A DNA stretch of 62,557 nucleotides from Saprospiraceae bacterium (GCA_029263015.1 JAJCYI010000089.1:1-62557), one strand, 5' to 3'. Shown: positions 1 through 9,183, numbered from the stretch's first letter. The notes: generated by a model not told the origin, from the sequence alone. Made by a program: numbers and translations.

Positions 1-17
1 CTGATAATTGAATATTA

Positions 18-99
18 AGACCTGTCAGGTTGTTTTATTTATATGTGTTCGGAGGGAATTCCCTCCGAACACATATAAATAAAACAACCTGACAGGTCT
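18..99. repeat. Perfect 82-bp palindrome, family 1 copy A
   Basis: Both halves are exact reverse complements around the centre at 58/59. The outer 18 bases (gacctgtcaggttgtttt) recur at 40890-40975 and 43085-43162, while the centre differs between copies. The tip acctgtcaggt is itself a small palindrome. It lies upstream of the esterase gene and could form a very stable cruciform or RNA hairpin. Confidence 0.9.
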
Positions 100-214
100 A
101 TTCCTCAAGCATTTCCGGTGTTTCCTTCCACAATTGTATATTCACGTCAAAATGGGGAGCTATTAGACATCTTCTTTGGAACAAATCTATTTTCACATTT
201 TAACTTTTTTCAAA

Positions 215-1354
215 ATGAAACAACTGACTATTTTTCTTTTTATCATTGGGATACCGATTATTGGTTTCTCACAACAAACCATCAATGGCTCCATCACCCA
301 CGACAATTTGCAAAGAGATTATATTCTATACGTACCGGCAAACTATACTGGCGATTCACCTGTGCCGGTGGTCTTCAATTTTCATGGCTATACCAGCAAC
401 GCCAATGAGCAAATGTTTTACGGGGATTTTCGGGCAATTGCGGATACGGCAGGCTTTATTATTGTCCATCCTCAAGGGACATTGTTTGATGGCAATACAC
501 ATTGGAATGTTGGAGGCTGGACATTGGGAAGCACCACGGATGATGTTGGTTTTACAGAAGCCATGATTGATTTTATGGCTGGTGAATACAATATTGATTT
601 AACCAGGGTTTATTCTACGGGCATGTCGAACGGAGGATTTATGAGTTTCCTTTTGGCTTGCCAGTTAAGTGATAAAATTGCTGCGATTGCTTCCGTTACC
701 GGTTCGATGACTCCTGAAATATACAATGATTGTAACCCTCAGCACCCGATGCCTGTCCTGCAAATGCATGGCACGAGCGACAGTGTTGTTCCATACACTG
801 GGGAGACTTGGACGAGATCGATAGATGATGTCATTCAGTATTGGTTGGACTATAATAATTGCAATACTTTACCTGCTACAACTGCTTTGCCGAATACCAA
901 TACCACGGACGGAAGTACCGTCGAACACATCGTATATGATGGAGGTGATAATGGTGCAACTACCGAACATTTTAAAATAACGGGAGGCGACCATACTTGG
1001 CCTGGAACGGTATTTACAGGGCCGGGCACTAACCAAGATATTAATGCCTCCCTCGAAATTTGGAAGTTCTTTTCCAGGTATGATATCAATGGATTAATTG
1101 ACACTGCGACAGGAATTGAAGAGTTGGGTAACAACAAGTTGACAATTTATCCCAACCCGACCGATTCGCATATCAATATCGAGCATAATTTTTCAAAACA
1201 AGTGGAGTATGAAATAATCTCTACTTTAGGTGAGCGCCTCTTGATGGGGCATATTGATTCAAATAATCAGGGAATTGACTTGTCTGGTTTATCACCTAAT
1301 ATCTATATCTTAAAAGTTGGTGACAGCAGTTTTAAAATATTGAAAATGGATTAA
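215..1354 (+). CDS. Secreted PHB depolymerase/feruloyl esterase-like alpha/beta hydrolase with T9SS sorting domain
   Basis: A 379-residue protein starting at the ATG at 215; an earlier ATG at 176 would put 13 residues before a good signal peptide (MKQLTIFLFI..., cleavage near residue 19), so the later start is chosen. The alpha/beta hydrolase signs are an oxyanion segment FNFHGY (about 54-59), the nucleophile elbow GMSNGG with Ser138, an acid in HGTSD (Asp189) and a late His in GGDHTWPG. This is the arrangement of the LpqC/poly(3-hydroxybutyrate) depolymerase and feruloyl esterase group. The last ~75 residues (from IYPNP) form a T9SS type A sorting domain, so the enzyme is expected outside the cell or on its surface. 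The substrate (polyester or hemicellulose ester) cannot be told from sequence. Confidence 0.88.
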   Translation: MKQLTIFLFIIGIPIIGFSQQTINGSITHDNLQRDYILYVPANYTGDSPVPVVFNFHGYTSNANEQMFYGDFRAIADTAGFIIVHPQGTLFDGNTHWNVGGWTLGSTTDDVGFTEAMIDFMAGEYNIDLTRVYSTGMSNGGFMSFLLACQLSDKIAAIASVTGSMTPEIYNDCNPQHPMPVLQMHGTSDSVVPYTGETWTRSIDDVIQYWLDYNNCNTLPATTALPNTNTTDGSTVEHIVYDGGDNGATTEHFKITGGDHTWPGTVFTGPGTNQDINASLEIWKFFSRYDINGLIDTATGIEELGNNKLTIYPNPTDSHINIEHNFSKQVEYEIISTLGERLLMGHIDSNNQGIDLSGLSPNIYILKVGDSSFKILKMD

Positions 1355-1355
1355 G

Positions 1356-1435
1356 AATGCGAATCAGGTGTTGGAATTCAGGATGCTTTTATTAGCCCCG
1401 CTGGGGCTTTCAAAATTCAACCCCCGATTCGCATT
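1356..1435. terminator. Nested inverted repeat after the esterase gene
   Basis: Outer arms aatgcgaatc / gattcgcatt enclose an inner hairpin agcccc-gct-ggggct at 1394-1408. It starts one base after the esterase stop codon and ends just before the next gene, so it probably acts as a terminator. No clear T-run follows the outer stem. Confidence 0.5.
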
Positions 1436-1447
1436 AAGATTTTATTT

Positions 1448-2869
1448 ATGCAAATGAGGATTAAAAAATACATTCATACGCATCACTTCCAACTCAAAAT
1501 CACTTTCGTAATATTAATCACACTTTTCTTTTTTTCCTGCGAAAGGAATACAATTCGAAATTCTGATTTCCAGCCCACTCTCAATAGCCTGTATAATAAT
1601 AAATTAGTTTACAGAAATTTTAAACTAAAAAAGGGCGACAAAATAATTTCCAGAAAAAAATATCAAAATCAACTTTATGGTTTTTGGCTTGCACAATGCA
1701 TTGCTAATTGGACAGGGCTCATTACTGAAATGGATAAAATTGGAGGAGAAGGAAAAGATGGCAAATGCGCAGGATTTTATACAAGAGAAAATTGGGGCAA
1801 AGCAGATGGGCCGAACTTTTGGGGTTCAAATAATTATTCTGATACCATTGACTTTCTATTCGAAGATGAAGGTGGCATTTGGGGAGCGGATGACGACACT
1901 GACATTGAGTATATCTATCAACATCTTTTGTACACGAATAAGACTTCTATATTGACGGGAGAACAAATACGGGATGGTTGGTTGAAACATATAAAAACGG
2001 AGGAGGAAAATTATTTATGGGTATCCAATCAGACAGCTTTTGATTTGATGAAAATTGGAATGATCCCACCCGATACAAGTGATCCTGATAACAATCCAAA
2101 TTATGAAATGATTGATGCACAGTTGACCACTGAGATTTTTGGATTTTTTGCACCTGCTCGCCCTGATATTGCTTTAAAAATGGCACATCTTCCGATACAA
2201 ACAACTGCAAGAAATAATGCCGAATGGATCGCTGAATTTTATGTCATCATGTATTCTTTGGCTTCCCGGGTTGACGAAACCCTGAATATGCAGGAAAAAG
2301 TATTTTGGATGGCCCACATGGCAAGACAGCGATTGCCAAATGATTCATATTCCGCTAAAATGTATGATTTTATAAAAAGCAAATACCAGTCAGGTGCAAC
2401 TTGGGAAGAGGCAAGGGATGCGCTCCATGAAAAATACCAGGTCAATCAGGATGATGGATACGAATGGTCAACAAAAGACAAGGCCTGTAATGGGTGCTTT
2501 GCCGCTGGAATCAACTTTGGAGCGAGCATTGTTAGCCTTTTGTACGGTGGAGGCGATTTAAAAGAAACGATTAAAATCGGTGCTTTGGTTGGTTGGGATT
2601 CTGATAACCCGACTGCTACTTGGGGTGGGTTGTTGGGTTTTATGCTTGGGAAAGATGGGGTCGAAAAAATTTTTAACAGAAAGTTTGCGGAGCAATTTAA
2701 TATACATCGAACGAGAATCGGTTTTCCAAATAATGGTATTGACAATTTTCAGGATATGTCCAAAAAAGGGGTATTTATAATTGACCGGGTAGTGCAAGAA
2801 GAAATGGGTGGGGGCGTGGACTTGGAAAATGATGTGTGGCATATTCCTGAAGCCAAGATTAAGTTATGA
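1448..2869 (+). CDS. Lipoprotein ADP-ribosylglycohydrolase family protein
   Basis: A 473-residue protein. The N-terminus has basic residues, a hydrophobic run and a lipobox-like FFFSC, which predicts a lipid-anchored envelope protein. The body shows the two acidic metal-binding signatures of the ADP-ribosylglycohydrolase (ARH/DraG-like) fold: ADDDTDIEY near residue 155 and GWDSDNPTATWGG near residue 380, the latter matching the usual GGDTDT(I/A)A pattern. These enzymes use two magnesium ions to cleave ADP-ribose N- or O-glycosidic bonds. An envelope-anchored member probably acts on an extracytoplasmic glycoside or nucleoside-type substrate rather than on a cytoplasmic ADP-ribosylated protein; that is inference. 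A second ATG six bases in (1454) could also be the start. The next gene begins about 116 bases downstream. Confidence 0.8.
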   Translation: MQMRIKKYIHTHHFQLKITFVILITLFFFSCERNTIRNSDFQPTLNSLYNNKLVYRNFKLKKGDKIISRKKYQNQLYGFWLAQCIANWTGLITEMDKIGGEGKDGKCAGFYTRENWGKADGPNFWGSNNYSDTIDFLFEDEGGIWGADDDTDIEYIYQHLLYTNKTSILTGEQIRDGWLKHIKTEEENYLWVSNQTAFDLMKIGMIPPDTSDPDNNPNYEMIDAQLTTEIFGFFAPARPDIALKMAHLPIQTTARNNAEWIAEFYVIMYSLASRVDETLNMQEKVFWMAHMARQRLPNDSYSAKMYDFIKSKYQSGATWEEARDALHEKYQVNQDDGYEWSTKDKACNGCFAAGINFGASIVSLLYGGGDLKETIKIGALVGWDSDNPTATWGGLLGFMLGKDGVEKIFNRKFAEQFNIHRTRIGFPNNGIDNFQDMSKKGVFIIDRVVQEEMGGGVDLENDVWHIPEAKIKL

Positions 2870-2985
2870 ATTGGTTAGGAACGATGATTTGTCCGACTAC
2901 TTATTATTCATGTTTTACTCATCGAATTTTTCCGCTGGCAATTCTCAAAAAATCCCCATCTTGCCGTTCTCAAACAAATTCCCAC

Positions 2986-5184
2986 ATGCTAATTTTCATT
3001 AAGAATGTTCTCCTGCCAGTACTGCTCTTCACCAGTGCTATTTCATTTGCCCAAAAGAAGAATGCTTCTTTTGAGTACCATATTCACCGGGCAACGTCTC
3101 CAATCCAGGTGGACGGCCAATCGATTGATGTTGCCTGGCAGGATGCGGAAGTAACCACTGAATTTTACCAGGTGCTGCCGATGGATACTGGAAGGGCCGT
3201 CGTACGTACCGAGGTGCGTATGTGCTACGATGGTGAAAATCTTTACCTGTTGGCCGTCTGTTATGACGAACTTGATGGGCCGTGGATCGTCGAATCGCTG
3301 CGCCGGGATTTTTCTTTTGGTAAAAACGACAACTTCCTCCTCTTTCTGGATCCCTTTGATAATCAGACGAACGGGTTTTCTTTTGGATCCAACGCCCAAG
3401 GTGCCCAGTGGGATGGCCTGATGCACAGTGGTGGTAGCATTGACCTAAGTTGGCAAAACAAGTGGGAATCGGCCGTAAAAGCGACAGACGACCAATGGGT
3501 TTTTGAAATGGCAGTGCCCTTCAAAACCCTGCGCTATAAAAAAGGCATCAACCGCTGGGGCATCAATTTCAGTCGCCTCGATCTGAAGGCTGCCGAAAAG
3601 TCGGCCTGGGCGCCCGTGCCCCGACAATTCCCTACGGCTTCGCTGGCCTATACGGGCGTGCTCGTTTGGGACCAGCCGCCACCTTCTCAAGGCGCCAATG
3701 TTTCGATCATCCCTTATGTGCTCGGCGGACTAAGTAAGGATCACGAAAACGATACTGATGCAGATTTTAAAAGGGAGGTCGGGGCAGATGCCAAAGTTGC
3801 GCTCACTTCCTCCCTGCAACTCGACCTGACGGTAAATCCCGATTTTTCACAAGTAGAGGTGGATGTTCAGCAGACCAATCTCGACCGTTTTGAGCTTTTT
3901 TTCCCGGAGCGCCGACAGTTTTTTCTTGAAAATGCAGACCTGTTCGCCAACTTTGGCTACGGGACGCAGCGGCCATTTTTTTCCCGCCGAATCGGCCTGA
4001 ACGCCCCCATCCATTTCGGTGCAAGGCTGAGCGGCAACTTAAATAAAAATTGGCGCATTGGCGCATTGAACATACAGACGGGCGAGGACGGCGAGGGCAC
4101 CCCGGCACAAAATTTTGGGGTGGTGTCCTTGCAGCGGCAAGTGTTTGCCCGCAGCAACGTCTCGGCCATTTTTGTGAACAAAGAAACTTTCGATTACGAC
4201 AAAGTGACCGACAAGGAGACCATCAAACGGTACAACCGCAACCTTGGGTTTGAATACAACCTTGCTTCCCAAAACAACCTTTGGAATGGTAAATTGCTTT
4301 TCATGAAATCCTTCAGCCCCGACTTGGAGGGAAAGGACCAAGTGGTGGCAGGTAACTTGGATTACCAAGCCAAGGAATGGAATTTTAGCCTCGGCTTTAA
4401 AAATGTCGGTGAAAATTTTAGGGCAGAAACTGGCTTTGTACCCCGCACTGGTTTCAACCAAATTGAAGCCAATGCAGGCCGGTTGTTTTTCCCAAAGTCA
4501 TCGAAGATCCTGAGCCATGGGCCATCCATGAAGCTGGAATTTTATTTTGATGAAAACATGCGGCCAATTGAAAATGAAATCCCTATCATTTACCAGGTCA
4601 ATTTCTTTGACCGCAGCACCTTCGCGTTCTGGACAGCCCACAATCATGTGGAGCTGCTTTCTCCTTTCGATCCCACAAATTTTGCTGGGGACACGCTGGC
4701 CACCGACTCCAAACACGACTGGAATGCTTTTGGAATTAATTACAATTCCAAACCACAAAGTCTGTTTACCTGGTCTGTTGACTCTCGTTATGGTGGCTAC
4801 TACGCCGATGGGTTTCGTCTGCGTCTTGGGGGTGAAGCAGGCTACCGTTTTCAACCCTATGTGGCCATCGGCATGGCGGCACAATACAATCGCATTGCTT
4901 TCGAAACGGACGATCGGCTGCCAGATGGTTTAAAAAACCAAAGCTTCGATCTCTGGCTGGTTGGCCCTCGCATAGATGTGACGGTGACAAACAAACTTTT
5001 TTTCACCAACTTCATCCAATATAATAACCAGACAAAAAATGTGAACCTCAACCTCCGTTTCCAATGGCGCTACAGTCCAGCCTCGGATCTTTTTATCGTC
5101 TATACCAACAATTACTTTTCGGACTTTTCAGAGGTGCGCAACCAGGCGCTGGTGCTGAAAATGACGTACTGGTGGAATCTGTGA
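2986..5184 (+). CDS. DUF5916 outer membrane protein with N-terminal CBM9-like domain
   Basis: The open frame begins at 2866, overlapping the previous gene, but the ATG at 2986 gives a proper signal peptide (MLIFIKNVLLPVLLFTSAISFAQ region) and is chosen; 732 residues. The first ~200 residues resemble a CBM9-like beta-sandwich (I-Q-V-D-G-x-x-x-D-x-A-W pattern and repeated acidic strands). The remainder is DUF5916, with the family hallmark FPERRQFFLEN followed by RRIG and many alternating aromatic strands ending in an aromatic residue, which suggests a beta-barrel. The family is widespread in Bacteroidota; its function is not established. Base composition is richer in G+C than that of the preceding gene. 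Confidence 0.85.
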   Translation: MLIFIKNVLLPVLLFTSAISFAQKKNASFEYHIHRATSPIQVDGQSIDVAWQDAEVTTEFYQVLPMDTGRAVVRTEVRMCYDGENLYLLAVCYDELDGPWIVESLRRDFSFGKNDNFLLFLDPFDNQTNGFSFGSNAQGAQWDGLMHSGGSIDLSWQNKWESAVKATDDQWVFEMAVPFKTLRYKKGINRWGINFSRLDLKAAEKSAWAPVPRQFPTASLAYTGVLVWDQPPPSQGANVSIIPYVLGGLSKDHENDTDADFKREVGADAKVALTSSLQLDLTVNPDFSQVEVDVQQTNLDRFELFFPERRQFFLENADLFANFGYGTQRPFFSRRIGLNAPIHFGARLSGNLNKNWRIGALNIQTGEDGEGTPAQNFGVVSLQRQVFARSNVSAIFVNKETFDYDKVTDKETIKRYNRNLGFEYNLASQNNLWNGKLLFMKSFSPDLEGKDQVVAGNLDYQAKEWNFSLGFKNVGENFRAETGFVPRTGFNQIEANAGRLFFPKSSKILSHGPSMKLEFYFDENMRPIENEIPIIYQVNFFDRSTFAFWTAHNHVELLSPFDPTNFAGDTLATDSKHDWNAFGINYNSKPQSLFTWSVDSRYGGYYADGFRLRLGGEAGYRFQPYVAIGMAAQYNRIAFETDDRLPDGLKNQSFDLWLVGPRIDVTVTNKLFFTNFIQYNNQTKNVNLNLRFQWRYSPASDLFIVYTNNYFSDFSEVRNQALVLKMTYWWNL

Positions 5185-5378
5185 GGAAGGTGTTTTAGGA
5201 TGTGAGGAAGGTTGGGAATTTTTGTAGAAAAGGTAGTTGGAAGACTTGAAATGACTGGTAAAAGGAGTTCATGGTGAAATATAGGATGACGAGGTACTTG
5301 GGTGGGTAGGGCTGATGATTGCATTGAATATCCTACTCCTGCTATTCTCTTTTTCAAGAAAAATAATTCACTCAATAA

Positions 5379-5699
5379 TTAAATCTCAATCTTCGAAGCA
5401 TCCCGGCTCTGATGATATATCGCCAACATCTCAACCTGATTCGGGAAATACTTAAATACCAGTACATACTTTTTCCGAAATATAATTCTGCGGTAAAATT
5501 TGTCCTTTGTTCTTTTCCATTTCCACTCAGGATGGTGGGTAGGGTAGGTAATAATCTTTGTCAAAATAAAATTTTCTAATTCTAAAACGAATTCATGGCC
5601 TTTGCCAGTTTGGACATTTTCGTCCAGCCAGTCTCGGATTGATTTGGTGTTATCTACGAAGCCTTTGTTGTAAATTAGGAGCGCACTGGCGGGTTTCAT
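5379..5699 (-). CDS. RelE/ParE-type toxin
   Basis: A 106-residue basic protein of RelE/ParE size and layout. The N-terminal helices (about 15-50) and a strand-rich C-terminus with YRRIIFRKKYVLVFKY and a final RDASKIEI match the ParE/RelE-like plasmid stabilisation fold. It overlaps the upstream antitoxin gene by four bases (5696-5699), the usual translational coupling for type II pairs, with antitoxin first. RelE members cleave mRNA at the ribosome and ParE members poison gyrase; which applies here cannot be told from sequence. The pair lies directly beside the duplicated purL tail, at the edge of the accessory block. Confidence 0.75.
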   Translation of the reverse strand: MKPASALLIYNKGFVDNTKSIRDWLDENVQTGKGHEFVLELENFILTKIITYPTHHPEWKWKRTKDKFYRRIIFRKKYVLVFKYFPNQVEMLAIYHQSRDASKIEI

Positions 5700-5962
5700 A
5701 TTCCGAGAGCTTTTCTAAATTCTTCGGGCGTTACTTTTTCGCTTATCTCCGCCTCATCCACCAATTCCAATAAATCCTTTTCAGAAAGGGGAGCACCTTC
5801 TGTTATGTACTTTTCATAAGAAAAACCGGACTCATTGTTTTTTTTTGGCAAATTGAAATCCAATACTTTCTTCTGCCTGAAAGCATCCAGTATTTTTAAG
5901 ATAAACGCTAATTCAGTCGGTTTTACAAAAAGCTCAACTTTTACACTATTTGATGTTGCCAT
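5696..5962 (-). CDS. Antitoxin partner of the RelE/ParE-type toxin
   Basis: An 88-residue protein directly upstream of the toxin on the same strand, with a four-base overlap. The C-terminal half is acidic (LLELVDEAEISEKVTPEEF), as expected of an antitoxin tail that wraps a basic toxin. I do not recognise the N-terminal DNA-binding fold with certainty; the first residues (SVKVELFVKP) could form a ribbon strand. The assignment rests mainly on gene order, size and overlap. Such antitoxins usually repress their own promoter, which would lie just beyond 5962. Confidence 0.65.
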   Translation of the reverse strand: MATSNSVKVELFVKPTELAFILKILDAFRQKKVLDFNLPKKNNESGFSYEKYITEGAPLSEKDLLELVDEAEISEKVTPEEFRKALGI

Positions 5963-6018
5963 ATTCTAAATGAATTTTTTATGCTACCAAAAATAACGAT
6001 TATAGCAGAAGAAAAAAA

Positions 6019-6285
6019 CTACTTCCCCTCCAACCACTTCCTCGCATTCAAAAAAGCCTCCACCCAAGGCGAAATATCATCTTTTCTTCCTGCTGGATAA
6101 TTCGCCCAATTCCACTTAAAGATTGATCGCTCAATATGCGGCATGGTCACCAAATGCCTGCCATCCGCACTGGCGAGCATGGCGGTGTTGTAATCGCTGC
6201 CGTTTGGATTGGAAGGGAAGGCATCGTAGCCGTATTTAGCGATGATGTTGTATTGGTCTTCGGGCAGTGGTAATTGGAGTTTTCC
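6019..6285 (-). pseudogene. purL: Duplicated 3' fragment of purL (last ~88 codons)
   Basis: This stretch aligns without gaps to 11729-11995, the 3' end of the intact purL, at an offset of 5710 bases with only scattered substitutions. Its reading frame is fully open and ends in its own TAG stop (purL proper ends in TGA). The translated tail keeps the glutaminase residues of MPHIERSI and the end ARKWLEGK, with about six conservative changes (for example V to I, Y to F, Q to E). The similarity stops abruptly near 6285, 23 bases before the end of the methyltransferase gene. It has no start and is not expected to be expressed. It marks one boundary of the inserted four-gene operon. Confidence 0.92.
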
Positions 6286-6308
6286 TAAAAATTCAGATTA
6301 GTCCCTAC

Positions 6309-7895
6309 CTACACTTCATTTTTCCGCAAACGCTTTAAAATTAATTTTTGCCTAATTTTTGAAATTTTTTGAATTTTTCTATTGGAAAGCTTTAATGTGG
6401 AATTCAATATTCTGTAATCATTTTGGGCCAACACATCTTCAATATTTCTTTTCCTTTCAAACGATTTACGATACAAATTGAATTCACTTTTTGTAATTTC
6501 GAAATATGGAATAGCTAACTTCTTGAATTCGCTGGGAACAAGCTCCAATACTCCTCCTCCATAGTATCTCCCCTCAAGTTCAGCAAATGCCAAGGTAAGT
6601 GAGTTGTAAAAAGAATATATCAAACTACTGATGTTGTAGCCATTATTCATGCTAATTTTATATGCCGAATCCGTTACAAAGACATTAGCTGAATTCTTGA
6701 TAATTTTTGGGTATCGGTGACTACGCTTCAAAAAAAACGCTTCCGGTTCATTTGCGACATTAGGCACAACGAACCAGTTCTTTCTCTTTTGACATTTATA
6801 TCTTGCATGAATCTCTTCTCTTTCTCCTATTTCAAGATACTCAAGCACCTTCTCTGAAAATTTACCTGCATCATTGTCTTCGAACTTCAAGAATTTGGAT
6901 GGCAAATTAGACTTGACCAATTGTAGATAATCCTTTTTATCAAATACGACACCGCCATTAACGAACAACCCTTTTTGAACAATAGGAACTGTATATTTTT
7001 CTAATCCGTATTTCTTTTCAACTTCCTCACTAATGATAAAAAATGAATTAGCAGCGGTGACAATTCCTGGTTTTGAGTCACAATAATATTCAATAGGTTT
7101 TAAATCCTCTTTTAAGTTATGCAAAAAAATTAGTTCATCAGAAGATAGTACATGGTGAGTCCATTTTATATTAGAGTGCACCAAAGCTTCATTTTTTTTG
7201 AGGATATAGGTCTGGTTTTCTAATTGAGATTTATCTTTTATGTTTGAATAATACACACCCTTTTCTTCCGAAGATTTATATGCAATAAGAACAAGCGTAT
7301 CCTGCCCTATTGATTCAAAGACTAAATCATCAAATGTGAATATTTCAATTCGCTCAAAGCTATTTTTAAGAAATTCTCTAATTTCTTCTGTAAACTTCAC
7401 TTGGAGTAATTCTAAAGGGAGGACCAATGCGAGAATGCCATTTTCTTTTAGAAGAAAGGTTGACTTTAATAAGAAAGAAGTCCATATATTTTTTATTGAC
7501 TTACTCGACAAACCATTGTCTAAATGTATTTTTTTACATTTTTTTATCTGAGTACTTGTCAATCTATTTCCCTTAATATAGGGTGGATTTCCAATTGCAA
7601 TCGAAAATTTAGAATCCGTTTTAAAATCTAAGAAATCACATTTTCTAAAGGTTGACCCTTTTTTACACCAAATTTTCCTAACCTTTTTCAATTCTTCTTT
7701 CTCAACATCAATTCCCATGATCGAAATTCTGCCAACACCTTGGGTTTCTTTTATAGCTTTTACAAATTTTCCATTTCCTACGCTTGGCTCAAATATGGAT
7801 ATAGTCTTTCCTTTGTATTTAGAAAAAACACGACGAGACATAAACTCCGCCAAATAATCTGGTGTGTAATATGACCCAGTTTCTTTTTTATTCAT
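6309..7895 (-). CDS. N6-adenine DNA methyltransferase (TaqI/Eco57I-like)
   Basis: A 528-residue gamma-type amino-methyltransferase. Motif X-like GSYYTP is at residues 7-12, the AdoMet-binding motif I EPSVGNGKF at 36-44 and the catalytic NPPY at 103-106. The C-terminal ~270 residues look like a TaqI-type target-recognition region (GIVTAANSFF followed by a long variable part and GGGVLELVPSEF). It should methylate adenine in a specific DNA site. There is no obvious fused nuclease domain of the type IIG kind, so any cutting must come from a partner, the HNH protein being the obvious candidate. It is the last gene of the operon, one base after the HNH gene, and is A+T-rich compared with purL. Confidence 0.88.
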   Translation of the reverse strand: MNKKETGSYYTPDYLAEFMSRRVFSKYKGKTISIFEPSVGNGKFVKAIKETQGVGRISIMGIDVEKEELKKVRKIWCKKGSTFRKCDFLDFKTDSKFSIAIGNPPYIKGNRLTSTQIKKCKKIHLDNGLSSKSIKNIWTSFLLKSTFLLKENGILALVLPLELLQVKFTEEIREFLKNSFERIEIFTFDDLVFESIGQDTLVLIAYKSSEEKGVYYSNIKDKSQLENQTYILKKNEALVHSNIKWTHHVLSSDELIFLHNLKEDLKPIEYYCDSKPGIVTAANSFFIISEEVEKKYGLEKYTVPIVQKGLFVNGGVVFDKKDYLQLVKSNLPSKFLKFEDNDAGKFSEKVLEYLEIGEREEIHARYKCQKRKNWFVVPNVANEPEAFFLKRSHRYPKIIKNSANVFVTDSAYKISMNNGYNISSLIYSFYNSLTLAFAELEGRYYGGGVLELVPSEFKKLAIPYFEITKSEFNLYRKSFERKRNIEDVLAQNDYRILNSTLKLSNRKIQKISKIRQKLILKRLRKNEV

Positions 7896-7896
7896 T

Positions 7897-8526
7897 TCAA
7901 AGATTATTATAATAATCCATCAATTCATTATGCAGGAGTACATATTCAAAACTGATTTTTCCTGCATGATTCATTAAGCCGGCATACTCTGGTGAATCTT
8001 TATCTCTTTTTTTCATTTCATTTGCAAAAGCCATAACAAGTTTCCTCCTCTGATTTAACTCCCACAACAATTTAATTGCATTTGCCCTTTCATCAAATTT
8101 AAAGGCAACAGTTGCCTTCCACTTGCCAAGAGGGGTGTTCCACATTATTCCACCATCTTTTGTTCTTTTCAAGTGAGTATCATATTCAATGTTACAAGGG
8201 TCAACAAATCCTTCATTATTAAGGTTGAACACCGATTCTATTTGAGATGGCCATAAAGAAGATTTATTGTTATTGCAAAATTTACAACTATACACCAAAT
8301 TATCATATTGACACAACCCAATAGTACTCCCAATCTTTTTTAGAAAGTCTTTGGGAATAAAATGGTCAACTTCAAAATAAGTGTGCCTAAACCCATCATA
8401 AGAGCCACAATAGGCACAATGATGATGAAAGTCTACTTTCAAATCGTCTTTATGTTTTGACCAATCAACAGTTGGATTCTTGGTCGGAGTGGAGCGCCTC
8501 TGGGGAAGTAAATCTCTTACTTTCAT
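7897..8526 (-). CDS. HNH endonuclease with CxxC zinc finger
   Basis: A 209-residue protein with a clear HNH nuclease core: CAYCG (Cys37, Cys40), EVDHFIPK (catalytic His55), DNLVY (Asn76) and CKFCNNNKSS (Cys81, Cys84). The four cysteines should bind a structural zinc, and the beta-beta-alpha metal fold cuts DNA. A helical C-terminal part of ~110 residues may give target or partner binding. The start overlaps the end of the receiver gene by four bases (8523-8526), and the methyltransferase gene follows after one base, so all are translated from one message. It is the probable restriction or effector nuclease of the module. Confidence 0.88.
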   Translation of the reverse strand: MKVRDLLPQRRSTPTKNPTVDWSKHKDDLKVDFHHHCAYCGSYDGFRHTYFEVDHFIPKDFLKKIGSTIGLCQYDNLVYSCKFCNNNKSSLWPSQIESVFNLNNEGFVDPCNIEYDTHLKRTKDGGIMWNTPLGKWKATVAFKFDERANAIKLLWELNQRRKLVMAFANEMKKRDKDSPEYAGLMNHAGKISFEYVLLHNELMDYYNNL

Positions 8527-9182
8527 TTACCCTTATTCTTTTCAATTAATGATTTCAAAAAGTCTTCGGCTTCTTTTCTTGTCTTTGACAAGCCCTCTAA
8601 TTTCTCAAATGAAATTAACTGCATGGGGGCTTCACGAACTCTGGATTTATCCATGATAAATAACTCTTCTTGCGCCAGCAAAAGGGTGTCTTTTTCTTTT
8701 GCATTTAAACCTCCACTTGCTTCCTTATCTAATAAATTACCAATTAGTCGTTTCTTCTTAGCAACATAATTTCGATACTGCTCAATACTTTTTTCAAGCA
8801 CTTTGACAAATCTTTCTATACTTATCTCATCTTCAAAAACTACATCTTTGTCAAAAATAATTTTCCAATCTTCAATAAATGGTTCGGCCTGATCAACTTT
8901 ATTGGTAAATATTATATGAGGAAATTTTGGTTTAGTTTCATAAATCTCACTCTCAACTTCTTCTCCATTGAAAGACACTACATTCGTATCATTTAACTTA
9001 TAGTCAATCATCAACAAATCGATAGCTGATTTGTAAACCTGATTCATTAAACCATCTAAAGTCATCCCTTTTGTAAACTTATAGCCAATCACATCAAATC
9101 CGTAATTCTTCAATTTTCGACGATATGTTTTGACTTGTGAATCATCCTCGTCAATGTAACCAATTGTGTATTTTGCCTTCAT
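8523..9182 (-). CDS. Receiver (response-regulator) protein with helical C-terminal region
   Basis: A 219-residue protein. Residues 1-~120 fit a receiver domain: acidic pocket DEDD at 11-14, phospho-acceptor Asp60 in LLMIDYKL, Thr93 in IIFTNK and Lys112 in FDKD. Residues ~120-219 are predicted helical and charged, and I recognise no DNA-binding output domain. It follows the histidine-kinase-like ATPase by one base and precedes the HNH gene with a four-base overlap, so the kinase is the likely phospho-donor and the nuclease or methyltransferase the likely target. The receiver is divergent, with a longer-than-usual loop after the phospho-acceptor strand (NDTNVVSFNGEEVESEI). The role as a switch on the nuclease is inference. 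Confidence 0.78.
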   Translation of the reverse strand: MKAKYTIGYIDEDDSQVKTYRRKLKNYGFDVIGYKFTKGMTLDGLMNQVYKSAIDLLMIDYKLNDTNVVSFNGEEVESEIYETKPKFPHIIFTNKVDQAEPFIEDWKIIFDKDVVFEDEISIERFVKVLEKSIEQYRNYVAKKKRLIGNLLDKEASGGLNAKEKDTLLLAQEELFIMDKSRVREAPMQLISFEKLEGLSKTRKEAEDFLKSLIEKNKGK

Positions 9183-9183
9183 C

